A stretch of 64,000 nt of DNA from Lyophyllum atratum. Lineage: Eukaryota; Basidiomycota; Agaricomycetes; Agaricales; Lyophyllaceae. The notes beneath the pieces were generated by a model that saw only the letters and a program-made list of their open reading frames with translations, was not told where the DNA came from and ran no database searches. The position numbers were made by a program, and so were the translations under genes. The DNA lies in contig JACGCN010000005.1 in assembly GCA_014905825.1 (NCBI GenBank), forward strand, positions 682,001 to 746,000. Reading direction: 5' to 3'. Below are positions 10,914-22,448 of the stretch, in pieces; position 1 is the stretch's first letter, and every line of letters starts with the position of its first letter.

Positions 10914-12106
10914 ATGACCGTCTTCTCCCGCCTCATCCCTACTCTCGCTAGCGCGTACGGACTGCAAGCTGGTATGTTTCGATGTTAACGCGCATACATG
11001 CTGATTGAATCGGCTTCAGTTCTCGCCGCCATCTTCGTACCACAGCAGAACGAAAAATATTACGACCTAGGAGGAGCTCTCGGCTTCCTTTCAACTACAT
11101 TTGTCTCCTTGTACTACCCAGCGCTCAAAGCCAAGTTCTATGACGGCGTTCCCGGCGCGCTTCCGCGTCTTACCTCTTTCGCACCTCGGCAGCTGTTATT
11201 GAGCGCTGCTCTGGGTATCTGGAGCGTACGACTCGGCTCTTTTTTGGCTCACGTAAATATTTCAGAGATTTACTCTCCGGCAAACTGTTATTTACGCCCT
11301 TTCTGATCTAGAGAGCCATCAAAGCTGGAGGCGATTCGCGTTTCGACGAAATCAAGACGCAACCCGGCAAGTTCACCTGTTTTTGGATGGCTCAAGGTAT
11401 GTCTTCTACTCAGAGGCATCGGAAACGCTTATACAGTCACCCCTAAAAGCTACCTGGATCAGCCTCGTCGGTCTCCCCGTCTACCTCTGCAACACGCTGC
11501 CTCCTAGTCTCCACCCCGCGCTCACTATACGTGACTATGCTGCCGTCGGCCTCTTCGCCGCATCATTCCTCTTCGAGGTCATCGCGGACCGTCAGAAGTC
11601 CGCCTGGAGAAACGCGCAGAATAAGAAACATCATGACGATAAATTTATCACCAGCGGGCTCTGGAGCATTAGTAGGCACCCGAAGTACGCATGCATCTGC
11701 TGACATCCTGCTCTCACATACTGATGTTGTTCAGCTATGTGGGCGAGGTCGGCATCTGGACCGCGATCTGGGCACTGTCCACCCCGTCCCTGCAAACGGC
11801 TCACTTCCCGCGAGGCACCGTGGCACTTGCTGCATTGAGCCCGCTATTCACATGGTTTCTCGTGCGCAATGTATGTCATCTTTTCGAGATCTCGTTGTGG
11901 ACATTGTCATTGACCTACTACGCGGCAGCTCTCGGGCGTACCACCTCTCGAGAAATCTGGGGACAAGAAGTTCGGCGACGATCCCAAGTGGCAGCACTAT
12001 AAGAGGTTTGTTTTACGATTTTTACTGGCTTTACAATTTCCCATTCGGTGACATTGCTTTTCGTAGGACTGTCCCGATTTTCTGGCCTTGGGGATCGTAC
12101 AACTAA
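10914..12106 (+). CDS. DUF1295 integral membrane protein (steroid 5-alpha-reductase-like fold)
   Basis: Seven exons (10914-10971, 11020-11252, 11312-11396, 11450-11684, 11735-11870, 11929-12005, 12067-12106) give 287 aa. Several hydrophobic helices are visible, for example VLAAIFVPQ, GALGFLSTTFVSLYY and FFAASFLFEVIAD-like segments. The family signature is SGLWSISRHPNYVGE, formed across the exon 4/5 junction, which confirms that splice. The C-terminus WQHYKRTVPIFWPWGSYN also fits. DUF1295 proteins relate to steroid reductases and isoprenylcysteine methyltransferases, but most fungal members have no proven substrate. It probably sits in an internal membrane. Confidence 0.88.
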
Positions 12107-12721
12107 GCTCCAGAATATCAGCCTCGCCCTTTTTGTAATATCGAAGCTCTGTAATCTCTTTGACTCGACCGCGTATGTAAAACTAGACATCGCATTGCTC
12201 CTTGCGCCATGATATGATGCCTAACTCCTGCCAACCCCCGAACTCAAGTTCTACTCTAGAGTAATTTGCCAGGCAATCAAGAACCCTCCCGCAAAACATA
12301 TCACTAGTCGGAAAGGTTTATTGGCCAGTAGGAAAGCGTTTACATTTGCTGGAAAATCCCATATACTGTAGCTCGAGAGACTCGGATGTGATAGCTTCCT
12401 TGAGTTATGTCTTGTTTCCCGGTTCACGCGATATAGAAAGTTCGTGTCATTTCGCTTGTTGCGGTTTTAATTATAAGATATGGATACGGCGTAGTTGTAA
12501 TTGTCTCGTGCTACTGATACAGTGGTCCTCGCGGAGGTTGATTTGGGTATGCGTTGAGTCGTTAGGGCATGGGATGCCAAAAATAAAGTAGGTTCCGGTG
12601 AATCGTCGAAAATGAATGTGGGCATGCGTGTGAAGGACGAAGCAGATGGGCATGCGAAGGTGAGGAAGAGGTTGGGTGTAGGGTGGTTTGAGTTCGAAGG
12701 CGAAGGGTAGGGATCTTGTGT
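12107..12721. other. Convergent spacer between DUF1295 and PPxY gene A
   Basis: About 615 bp between stop codons. No gene is recognised, and short open frames here lack any family resemblance. Confidence 0.4.
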
Positions 12722-13332
12722 TTATGACCGCATGACGGCCCAGGCAGCGATTCCGCCTATCACAGCGAGGAGTACGAGCATAAGGAGCGCCCAAAGGCAT
12801 CGCAGCGCCCAGCGGACCTCCGTCTTCCTCATCTCTGCAATGACGCGCTTGCGTTCCGCGTCAGTCTTGTCTGCCATCCATCCACTCTCAACATCAGCGT
12901 CGTCACTAGGTGCGCGCAAAGGCGACCAGAGGATCCAAGCACCCATGATCCAAAAAGGTGGGAACACTATAACACGAAGGATGTTGTCAGTGATGAGATC
13001 GTTGAGAAGGAGAAAGAGAACAACTCACGGAATCCAAATGTAAAGAGGTACCGCGCGAGCGTCAGGGGCTCGGGAGCTTTGATGGCGTATGTCGGAGGAA
13101 GGTCCTCGACGTAGGGTGGGAGTGCCTCGGCAGCGCTAAGGTCGTGCCGGCTCTCGTGCGTACGAGAGGCAGAGAGTGTGTATCCGAAATAGTCATCGAG
13201 CGGGCTGCGCTCGGGCACCACAGTGGGTGGGGTACGCGATGTGTATGTGAGCACCGGGGTAGGGGCGGGAAGGGAAGTCTGAGCTTCGATGTCGATGGTG
13301 ACAGTGGAGGTGGAGGCTACGGGGGCAGACAT
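12722..13332 (-). CDS. PPxY-motif small membrane protein, copy A
   Basis: Two exons (13029-13332, 12722-12966) encode 182 aa. The N-terminal half is Ser/Thr/Pro-rich and ends with LPPYVEDLPPTYA, which contains a PPxY motif (PPTY) able to bind WW domains in general. A hydrophobic segment FPPFWIMGAWILW follows the intron. Then comes a charged helix (DKTDAERKRVIAEMRKTEVRW) and a C-terminal transmembrane helix around CLWALLMLVLLAVIGG. Copy B at 27353-27963 is almost identical, and a divergent relative is at 25987-26708. The intron sits at the same place and phase in all three. I know no named family. A role as a membrane adaptor for a WW-domain ubiquitin ligase (Rsp5/NEDD4) is inference from the architecture. 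Confidence 0.87.
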
Positions 13333-13547
13333 TGTTCAAGTCGGTGATTGTAGGCGGGTCCGTAGGCTTGAAGTTGCAGTTGCAGTCGATGCGGGGCAGG
13401 GGCTGATAAGGATGACATGGTAGTGCCGCCGCTTATATAGAATCAGTCAATATGCAGGATTGGTCGGGGAAAGCGAAGCCAATCCAGGGGTTGTCAGGGA
13501 ACGTGGAAACCGAATGGATTGGAATTTGGCGCCTACAACCGCAAATA
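12722..13547 (-). repeat. Inverted segmental duplication, arm 1 (PPxY copy A plus promoter)
   Basis: The coding region and about 215 bp upstream match 27151-27963 in opposite orientation. Shared upstream blocks include TATTTGCRGTTGTAGGC, GGTTTCCACGTTCCCTGAC and CCCCTGGATTGGCTTCG, plus a TATATAA box (here 13433-13439). Similarity fades beyond the stop codon and beyond about 13547. Confidence 0.85.
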
Positions 13548-14628
13548 TACTAACATAGACGTCAACATTATGTATGGAAAATTATCGAGGTTGCCTCGAG
13601 GTTTGAACGCGTCCTAGGGAAGGGGCCTTGAAGGAAGGGAGGTTAAGCTCGTAGTCCTGATTTCCAGGTCATGTTAAGGAGGAAGATTGTGTGCCCTCAT
13701 GTTATTGTATTTTGACTCCGGATGAAATTGCTTGAAAAGGAAATTCTCGAATGCTTGCCCTAAAGTGGAAACATGCGCATTTGACTAATGGACCAAAATT
13801 GGAGAGATCCGGACGCTTGCTTTGTCGATACTTCCTTTGTCAAGTCGGTCAAGTTTACAGGGACTACGGCTCTCTCCTGAGAACCAGGAATGATAGACTA
13901 CATTACAGAGATTTTGAATAACCTGGATCACATCCGTTAGACTTCAGTGGACATCGATATGGTCGTTTCTCCTAACGCGATGATTGTCCACGCTACCGCG
14001 ACAAACAAATCAGAGACAGTCAATAGCTGTACTCAATTGCAGCTTTTTTCGCCAGCTTTTTTCTCAGCCTCAGGCACACCCATTGAGGAAGCACGTGGGA
14101 CCTCTGGCGAGGACTTCTCAGTTGCAAAACGGCAGACAGTACCGCCGATTGCAGCTACCATGAATTTTCTTCAATCCAATTAATCTAAGAAGAATCGCGA
14201 AGAGTTCAAGTTCGCCAGTGGCTTGCGTACACTTTGACAGCACCACGTCGTCGATTTTGAGTCCGTACCATTTACGTGAGATGGCTAGCACACAGTTCAG
14301 TTATCTCATCAGTGATCACACGTCTCGACGGGCGAGGATGATCGAAGTCCGTGCATAGGCGGGTACCACATGGCAAAATCCTGCCGAGAAAAAAGCTGGC
14401 AGAGGAGCTGCAAATTGAGTATGGGTAATAGTAACATCTCACCTTCCAGAAGAGACATGGCCTCGAAAGGACGCCGACCACGATGATCCCGGCGTTGAGC
14501 TCTGAACAACAATTCACATTGACGCACGACTTCTGGGAAGCACTAGAGAACTTTGCTACTCCCTTAAATACATATTGCTGACGAAGACTTTGTTCTGGCA
14601 GCGACTGAAACAACGCTTTATCAACACT
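13548..14628. other. Unannotated region between PPxY gene A promoter and small secreted gene
   Basis: About 1.1 kb. Short frames exist on both strands (13947-14183 plus; 14272-14613 and 14309-14527 minus, with a GTGAG...CAG pair near 14407-14442), but none gives a protein I recognise. A short hypothetical gene on the minus strand cannot be excluded. Confidence 0.3.
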
Positions 14629-15371
14629 TCAGAAGCCGAGAGCAGCAAGGGTCTGCGGCCACGTTCCCTCCTTGACGAGGAATTGTTGCGCGTCCAGCAT
14701 CCTTTACAAGGCGAACGATCAGTTAGAATCATACTGCAAATTAGATAGAAAGAGTGGAACGCACATGGTGTGCACAAGCTTGACGGATCCGGGGAGGGTC
14801 GTGTTAAGCTGGGTGACCGTCGCGGAGACCGTGGGGTCGAGGCGTGAAACAATGGTCGAGAAGGACGGGACGACAGCGGGAGTCAAACCCGAGAGGCCGG
14901 TGGAAAGGAGCCTGAGCAGAGCGACATCAGTATATACTTTCTATAGTTTACGTGGGATACGAGTGGATACTGACTGCATGACGTCGGAGAAGATGATGCT
15001 GATGGCATCGTTGGTGGGAGAGACGGTAGTAGAGCCGCTGCTGACAGGAGTATTCGCAAGAGCATCATGGGCAGTGGTGAATGCTGTGATCATCTGGTTG
15101 ACTTGAGTGCCGATGGTGCCGTCCGTGGCCGTGTGGTTGGCTTGCATTGTCACTTTATCGGGGACAGCCTTCAGGACAAGATGCTCTGCGAATTGAAGCT
15201 GTAAAAGATAAACATACGGATGTTGGGGATGTTGAAATGCATCCGTATGTCAAGCGCGCTGACGATGTCGTGGATGGCTGAGTTGGTGTTGGTCGCCTGC
15301 CGCGCCTCGAGAGGGTTGGCGAGGGCACCTGCAATAGCAGCAAAGGCGAAGAGTGCACGGAAGGCAAACAT
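14629..15371 (-). CDS. Small secreted protein, possibly HsbA-like
   Basis: Four exons (15264-15371, 14975-15198, 14765-14911, 14629-14701) give 183 aa. The start at 15371 begins a textbook signal peptide (MFAFRALFAFAAIAGALANP) followed by LEARQ, a possible propeptide or kexin-like site. The mature part is Ala/Thr/Val-rich, helical in look and free of cysteine. It includes LQFAEHLVLKAVPDKVTMQA, a second block around TTAHDALANTPVSSG, and the end EGTWPQTLAALGF. Its size, composition and regular helices recall fungal hydrophobic-surface-binding (HsbA) proteins, but I see no diagnostic motif. The first intron (15199-15263) is chosen because it restores a continuous helix; a shorter alternative is less likely. 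An apoplastic or cell-wall role is inferred. Confidence 0.75.
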
Positions 15372-17798
15372 TCTGACTAGGGAGGCTCTCTGGAGTCTGG
15401 ACGACACTAGACAAGGCAAGGGGAGTTGCACAGAGTCGAAGCTTTAGAAGAGCAGCAAAACAGCCTCCTAAAAGACGTCCTGGGAGGCTTGAGAGAATTC
15501 TGCGGCGGTTTTCACGGCAGCGCGGATCGTTCGCTGGGGTAGTTACGTTCACAAAGACCAAGGTAAGATGATTTCGGGAGGTCCAATCACGCCACATGCG
15601 ATTGAAGCGCGGGGTGGAGGATGTCAATGGATCGTGACACTTTAGGGTCCGGACACTTGTTAAAAAAAGCTCGTCGCAGCAAGAATGAGGGCGTCAGCGC
15701 TTCCATACCCATGGCTTTGTGCCCGTGGGCGCGATGAAACGAGACAGCAATCAGCCGTATGCATGGTACATGAGAGTGACAGAAAGAGATGGACGATGAG
15801 AGGTTTGCATGATTTCAACCTCCGCTAAATCGGTCTTTCCTTCCCACCACCACCATCCACACTTCTCATCGCTGAGAGCGACATCCTCATCTGGAGATAG
15901 CTTTGAATCTCGCTACTCTCACGATGCGTGCGAGGCTCAAACACGACAAATCAGCGTCATATCGTGCGTTCTATGCGCCCCCGGTCGGTCAACGGCTCTC
16001 GGGACCACTTGCTGCCCGCCTATGCGCGAATGCCACTATAGGCGCACTTCTCATCTCCACGCGGTTCGCATACATCTCCCTTGTGAGCCCCTCGATGCTA
16101 TCGGAATGCCAAGCGCCATAAACAGAGTTCGCATGCCCACTGCCGCGCCCGATGTAGTGGACTCCATGCTTGTTATCCTGGTCACTCCCATCCATTCACA
16201 CAGTCTCCTGTCATGCAACGCTCTAACTTTTATAATGATCGCCTCCTATGTGGTTTGGCTCGCGATTTATCTCGACATTGTTACGCTCTGTCGCCTTGTC
16301 ATGCGCGACATCGCTCGCCGGTACATGTCACCCAACGTTGAATGGAGGAATGGCGTTATATCGAGGCGGGCTCCTGCACTGCACTTGTTTACTCCTCGAC
16401 GCGATCACATCCGCACGTCAGGATCATTTCTTTCAGGCTGAATTCCATTGGAAGATCGAAATAGACAATGTCCTCGGGGCCGCAGGGCCCCAATCTACAC
16501 TTCCCAGCACATCTATTTTCCCCTGGCCCAATATGTTGTGGAAGACGAGCTGTCCTAACTTTAATCCTTCCCCTTTTATGGGTCGCGCTCTCAGGAAGCC
16601 TGTGTGTTTTGACCAAGCTTGGCGGTACACGGTGGGAACGCATAAAATGCAAGTCGCACGCTTGGATTCTACTGTCCTCTGTGTTGGGCCATTCGATTCA
16701 TGCAATCTCGGATTTCAATGTTCAAGAAACCTTAAGTCTATGGACTAGGGGATCCGCAGGCATCCGAGCTTTGCGAGTCCCGGGGTCTGCCACACGTGCA
16801 GAGTGCAACGATACTCCAGGACTCTCTCAGAGGGCCCACCAGTCATCATCTCGCCACAAGATCCTGCATTCCGCTCCTGGGTACGTCGATGTCCGTTTCA
16901 TGGAAGGAAATGTATAAGAAAGGAACGTATTCCCGCGTGAAGTGTACCCAAAATAATACGTGGAATTGAAGAGCGCAACCCGAAGAGTTGCGTTATAATT
17001 ATCCCGTTTATTTATATGACTTGTGCGTACACCCTAACTGATTGTCCACTGGCTAGCTGGTGCTGCGGTTTGAACTTCCCTCCGTTGATGGTGCCGGGAA
17101 TCGACGTATATAACGTGGATGCCAAATGCAAATCAACGTATGAATCGTCGACCAGGCCAACATCGAGATTCTTACTGAGACACTTGTCATACGGTGCGCG
17201 ATGCAAAGTCGTAGCGATTTTAGGAATCAACATATGTATACTGTTGGCTGCGGACTCAGAATATGAGCAGTCGGCAATGCGTCTAACATCATGGTTCGTA
17301 TCCCAATACTTTTCGTCCCCCACTGTAATCGCTTTTGAGGACTCGGATTAGCATTCGCAGGGTCAACCTGACAAGGTCCTGAGGCATGCAGGGTATTGCG
17401 GCAAGGTACATCCATCTATCGGCAAATTTCTCTTACTTAATTTCGGAGAACTCGCATACCTCGTTCGAATTTCACTGCAGGCAAAGATATACACAACTTG
17501 CAGGAACAGGCGGGAGCCTTTGCCTGCATAGTCTGGAAGGAACGAGACCGACATGGCGCATATCGCCTGCATCGTGAATGATGCCGCCGGCTCTACGCAT
17601 GTCCGGGCCGCCCCATTGGGGACCCCGGCCACGTGATGCATGTAAAAAAGTTGAAGTGGCCTGATATTCGCAAACATATAAGCTGGTGATGCCAAAAGTA
17701 ATAGGTCGTTCTCCTCCCTACGGCCACCATCCCTCGCGGTCAGAAAGCGCCAGTCCCAGCGCCGTCCTCCAACCTACACCAGGAGCCTCACTGCAACT
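15372..17798. other. Large unresolved region with a possible small membrane-protein gene
   Basis: About 2.4 kb. Two overlapping plus-strand frames look gene-like. One at 15924-16085 reads MRARLKHDKSASYRAFYAPP and onward; the other at about 16130-16350 contains a hydrophobic stretch ALTFIMIASYVVWLAIYLDI followed by RLVMRDIARRYM. A GTGAGC donor at 16083 and a CAG acceptor near 16130 are present, but joining them does not keep the second frame. This is either a gene with an exon I missed or a decayed copy. From 16450 to 17690 I find only short frames. The last 100 bp hold the CT-rich ERG3 leader. Confidence 0.3.
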
Positions 17799-19046
17799 AT
17801 GGATCTTGTCCTCAACATCTGTGATGACCTCTTCCTCGACAAGGTCTGGGCAAACCTCGTCCCGCTTTCTGCCTTCATAAACACCCAGACGTCGCTCAAT
17901 AGCACCATCGTACTTCCCCTCGTTGAATCCGCATCGAAATGGTCGCAGGTGGTCGCGCGCCTACCACACCCAGCCATCGCCGTGGACGACCTCGCCTCGC
18001 TCTACACATCCACTTCTGCTTCCGCACTACCAATAGCGCAGCTTTCGGCATGGCCCAGAGATTACATCCCCCGGCAGATGGTCTCGCTATGTGCCCTCAC
18101 GCTTATTGGCATCCACGTCATGTACTTCCTGTTTGCGTGGCTATCGTACACGTTCTTATTCAACAAGGATATGATGCGCCATCCGCGCTTTCTTAAGAAC
18201 CAGATCAAGTTGGAGATCCAGTGCAGCTTGCGTGCTTTCCCGGGCATGATGCTCCTCACGCTGCCGTGGTTCCAGGCGGAGGTCATGGGGTATTCGAGAT
18301 TATACGAAGGGCTGGATACATACGGTTATCTATACCTTTTCGCGTCAGCACCACTGTCAGTTTCATCTTCTTTAGTTCTGGTTATTGTAGTTGACCTGTC
18401 ATCACAGATTCTTGCTTTTCACTGACTATTGCATATACTGGATCCACCGCGGACTCCATATACCGTTCTTCTATAAGACCTTGCACAAGTCGCACCACAA
18501 GTGGATTAGTATGTCCCTCTTCTGACCCATTTCCGAGGAACCCTGGGCTGACGTCGACGCCTATTTTAGTCCCTACACCCTTTGCATCTCATGCCTTCCA
18601 TGCTGTCGACGGATATCTGCAATCCGTTCCATATCATCTCTTCGTTTTCATTTTCCCGCTTCATCGAGTGCTATACCTCGTACTCTTCGTTCTTGTGAAC
18701 TTCTGGACCATTTTTGTGCGTCTTTTTTACTGTGTTCGTTTTACTGTGCCTTTCTGATCATCTTTCATATGCCTTTAGATTCACGATTCTGACATGATCA
18801 CGGGCCATGCGCTCGAGAAAGTAATTAATGGCCCCGCTCACCACACACTGCATCACATCTACTTCACTGTGAACTATGGGCAGGTATGCTACGACTTCTG
18901 TCTTCTCTACCCCGTCCTGGTGATCTGATCTTTATATTTAGTATTTCACTTGGGCAGACCGTGCCGGCAAATCCTATCGGCAGCCAGAATCGTCGCTGGA
19001 CCCATTGCTAGAGGTCCAGGCGCTAGACGAATCGAAAAAGCAATAG
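17799..19046 (+). CDS. ERG3: C-5 sterol desaturase (delta7-sterol 5(6)-desaturase)
   Basis: Five exons (17799-18355, 18408-18508, 18570-18715, 18779-18883, 18942-19046) encode 337 aa, close to the usual fungal length. The protein introduces the C5-6 double bond in ergosterol synthesis, using a di-iron centre in the ER membrane. The three histidine boxes of the fatty-acid hydroxylase superfamily are present: HRGLH, HKSHH and HTLHH, with the typical WIHRGLH and SHAFHAVDG context. Hydrophobic helices lie around [19 protein letters not shown] and [19 protein letters not shown]. The N-terminal 90 residues are variable. The P450 gene follows downstream on the same strand, but it is not a CYP51 or CYP61 that I can recognise. 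Confidence 0.93.
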
Positions 19047-19953
19047 AGGTCCATTAGGATTGACTCAACATGATCTAAGTATCTAACTTAATTTAGCATG
19101 CCAATCTTTGGGATGGCTTGTACGCATTATATACCACAAACAACGCATTGACCATCGTCCGAATCTACATTCCAAACCGATGAGGAGACTGGGATACTTA
19201 TATGTCGGTAGGTCAGATGGCTCAGGGAGTTCATCGATCGCCGCCCTTCGAGCTTCAAGAGCACAGTTGATATGGAGTTGACGCGTTGACGTTGAGGTAA
19301 AAAAAAGTCCATCAGGATCACGACCTGAGACGACCCTCCCCCCGGGTTGAGTTACGCGGGGTCGACTGACAGGTACTTTGGATGTATCCTGCTCAGCGTG
19401 TTCGATGCAGCTTCCTTATAAATTCGGACTCGACTTGCCCCGCCTCCAAGTCGCGACGATGCGTAGCGGGTTTGGGTTTGGGTATATGCTATGTCAGATG
19501 CATGGCGAGGATGTTGGGACAAGGTGCGGCCGCGTATCGCGGAGCGCAACGTACGCGTCACTGAAGCCTGAAGCGTGATGAAATGATCTGCCTCACGTGC
19601 GTCAGGCCCTGGCCCCGAGGTCGCTGACTTCTGACTGACATTCATTGGTCCAGCATGTATCAACTTCTGGTTTTCCTTGGGTCCTCCACAGCAAGTACTT
19701 CGGTATAGGTGTACTTCGACCCAGGTCTTTCAATTTCTCACTAGGTGTCCCGGATCGGAGATTCTGAATATCGCATTCTGTATCGAGGAGCGGGGAAGGA
19801 TCATGATGGAGACCTATTACAGCGTTACAGAATCTGAATCTGGCAACTTCACTGGGAAAGAAGACTGTCAACACTCGGTGTTGCTCCATCTGGACAGCCA
19901 CTGGTCGTTTATACTATAAGGTCTCTGGTTTACTCTGTGTCGATCCCCATCTC
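19047..19953. other. Intergenic region between ERG3 and the P450
   Basis: About 900 bp, presumably the ERG3 3' UTR plus the P450 promoter. Short frames on both strands lack recognisable features. Confidence 0.35.
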
Positions 19954-22203
19954 ATGGATTTCTTCACCCGTCTCGCGTCTCTGTCTTACAGAGATGCTCT
20001 CCTCTCTGTGGTTGGAGCGGGCCTGGTCAGTCCCAATTCAGTCTGTCTCTTGCTCGAGCAATTGGATTGAAGCTATTTGGACTCCTTCTAGCTCACCCAC
20101 CTCATTTTCAAGCGCACCGAAACGCACGAACCTTCACATCTCGTCGTGCTGCTTTTCGTTTTCCCCGCATCACTCACCTTCCTGCTCCTGCAACACTTTC
20201 CTTCATTTCTCGAGGCAGCTTCTGCCTCCTTCCTTACCTTCTGGGTGACTCTTGGAACGTCGATAATCATATATCGCTTGTCTCCTTGGCACCCCCTCGC
20301 AAAATACCCTGGTCCGCTTATATGCAAAGTCTCGAAGCTGTGGATGGCCTTCCTCTCCCTTCGTGGAAAACAGCATACCTACTACGCTAAGCTCCACGAA
20401 ACGTACGGAGACGTCGTCCGGGTCGGTGAGTTCTGCCTGATCCTATTGACTCCGATCGAGTTACTAAGCCATATCATGCAGGACCCAATGAGCTGTCATT
20501 CCGTGACGTCGATGCAATCGCGCCTATGATGGGACCGCAAGGGTTACAGAAAGGCCCATGTACGTCTCCACTCTCGACGATATCACTCCCCAAAATATCC
20601 CACTAACATCGAACCTTAGTCTGGGATGGGCGCATCCCCGAGGCCGATGCGATCAGGCCTATGATTTCTCTCAGGGACAAAGCAGAGCACACGCGCCGGA
20701 GGCGCCCGTGGACTCGAGCATTCAACACTGCAGCGCTCAAAGGTTATGAGGACATGATCACAAGTCGGTGTGTGCAGCTTGTGGAGACACTCGGAAACCA
20801 GGTTGGTGCAGTAGATATGTCGCAATGGGTTTCATACTTCACGTACGTGCTTGGTACTGTTGATTCCCCCCTATGTGGTATTAATATGTGAGGGATCAAC
20901 AGTTACGATTTCATGAATGACCTGGCGTGAGTGCTGCATGCTGTGACTTCCATTCTATATATATCCTTTCTAACGTAACTGCCCAGTTTCGGAGGAGGTA
21001 CAGAGATGATGCGCGATGGCGATGTAGATGGTTTATGGCACCTACTCGAGGCTGGTCAGAAGTAAATCCTCCAGCGTTTCATACGACCTTCTCTCATACT
21101 TGTCTGATAGGAATGCCATCTTCATGAGTCACGTCCCCTGGCTCGGCGCACTCTTTTTGCGCTTTCCCAATTTTGCGACGGACCTCAAAGCATTCCGGGA
21201 GCACGCAAAGAAGTGTGCGATGGCACGTAAAAAGCGCGGCTCGCCGCATAAGGACTTGTTCCATCACCTTGTGCGTCCTCTGACTCTGCATCCCTGAATC
21301 CTAACTGAGAAGAATCGTCTACGCAACTTAATCAGATTGACGAAGACGGCATCTCTGCAACTCCGCCGACCGTATTCGAAGTCGTGAGTGACGGTAAGTT
21401 CCTCGTCATCCAAATTCTCCAATGCTTCTAACACCACGATGTTCTGGTAGGCGGCTTAGCTATTATCGCGGGCTCCGACACAACTTCCAGTGCTATCACC
21501 AATCTCATCTACTATCTTTTATGCAACCCTAAAGCGTACAAGCGACTGCAGGATGAGGTCGACGAGCTCGGCGAAGATGTTATGGACTATGCCAAGCAGG
21601 CGCATTTGCCATATTTGAATGCTTCAGTGTACGCCTGCCATGTTGGTGTTGCCCCATTCACACATACTTATATCTATCAACGCAGAAACGAGAGTCTGCG
21701 TCTCTTCCCACCCGTCCTGAGCGGCAGTCAGCGCTACGTCGACGAAGGAAAATTCATCGGGTCCCAGTAGGTCACCCCCTCCAGTGCCCTGGACCACTTG
21801 CTCACCCGCTTCCAGTTACGTGCCCGAGGGAACCAGCACATTTATCCCCTCCTACAGCCTTCATCGCGACCCGCGCTACTTCGCGCCGCTCCCCGACGCG
21901 TTCCTTCCTGAGCGGTGGCTCCCAGCCGACGTGCAAACGTCCCTCGAGCCGGGCCACTTCAAAGATCAAGCTAATGTTGTCCTCAACCAAAACGCGTTTA
22001 TCCCCTTCTCGTTCGGGCCGTCGAACTGTGTGGGTAAGAACCTGGCGTGGATGGAGATGAGGATGCTGGTGTGCTTGATGATACAGAAGTATGATATGCG
22101 CTTCGAGAAGGGGTATGAGCCCGCGCGATGGCAGGACGATATGCTGGATTACTTCGTGATGATGAAGGGGAAGCTCCCGGTTGTGTTGACGCCGAGGAAG
22201 TGA
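19954..22203 (+). CDS. Cytochrome P450 monooxygenase
   Basis: Eleven exons (19954-20025, 20092-20425, 20482-20559, 20620-20842, 20903-20926, 20987-21061, 21111-21270, 21336-21393, 21451-21628, 21686-21766, 21816-22203) encode 556 aa. Two hydrophobic N-terminal segments (LVVLLFVFPASLTFLLL and FLTFWVTLGTSIIIY) precede the proline hinge YPGP. The catalytic core is complete: I-helix AGSDTTSS, ExxR in NESLRLFPPV, and the haem loop FSFGPSNCVGKNLAW with the cysteine ligand. It is an ER-anchored enzyme needing a P450 reductase. It resembles basidiomycete secondary-metabolism or xenobiotic P450s, but I cannot name the CYP family. Exon 5 is only 24 nt. The substrate is unknown. Confidence 0.92.
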
Positions 22204-22448
22204 ACGCTTGTAGCGCTGGTCTGCATCGTTTGATTCATATGTGTGGCCCTGTCCGAATCGACGCCCTAGGACTAAGATAAAATAGACATAATAGACATCA
22301 GGACTTTGGATGGCTTAAAGAAGGGACTCGGAGGGACGACTGCTGGTATCTGTCTAGCAGAGACTAAGTACCTCGCTGGGCTCCAAGTTGCTTCGCGAAC
22401 CTTCAACCTATAGCCCCGGAGAGATACACAGCCAAACAAACGACTTGG

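Noticed and set aside
14272..14613. Minus-strand frame with CVNVNCC, considered as a hydrophobin
   Set aside because: The eight-cysteine spacing of hydrophobins is not met and there is no signal peptide.
17799..22203. ERG3 and P450 as a sterol or metabolite gene cluster
   Set aside because: Only two adjacent genes; the P450 cannot be assigned to a sterol CYP family and no other pathway gene is next to them.
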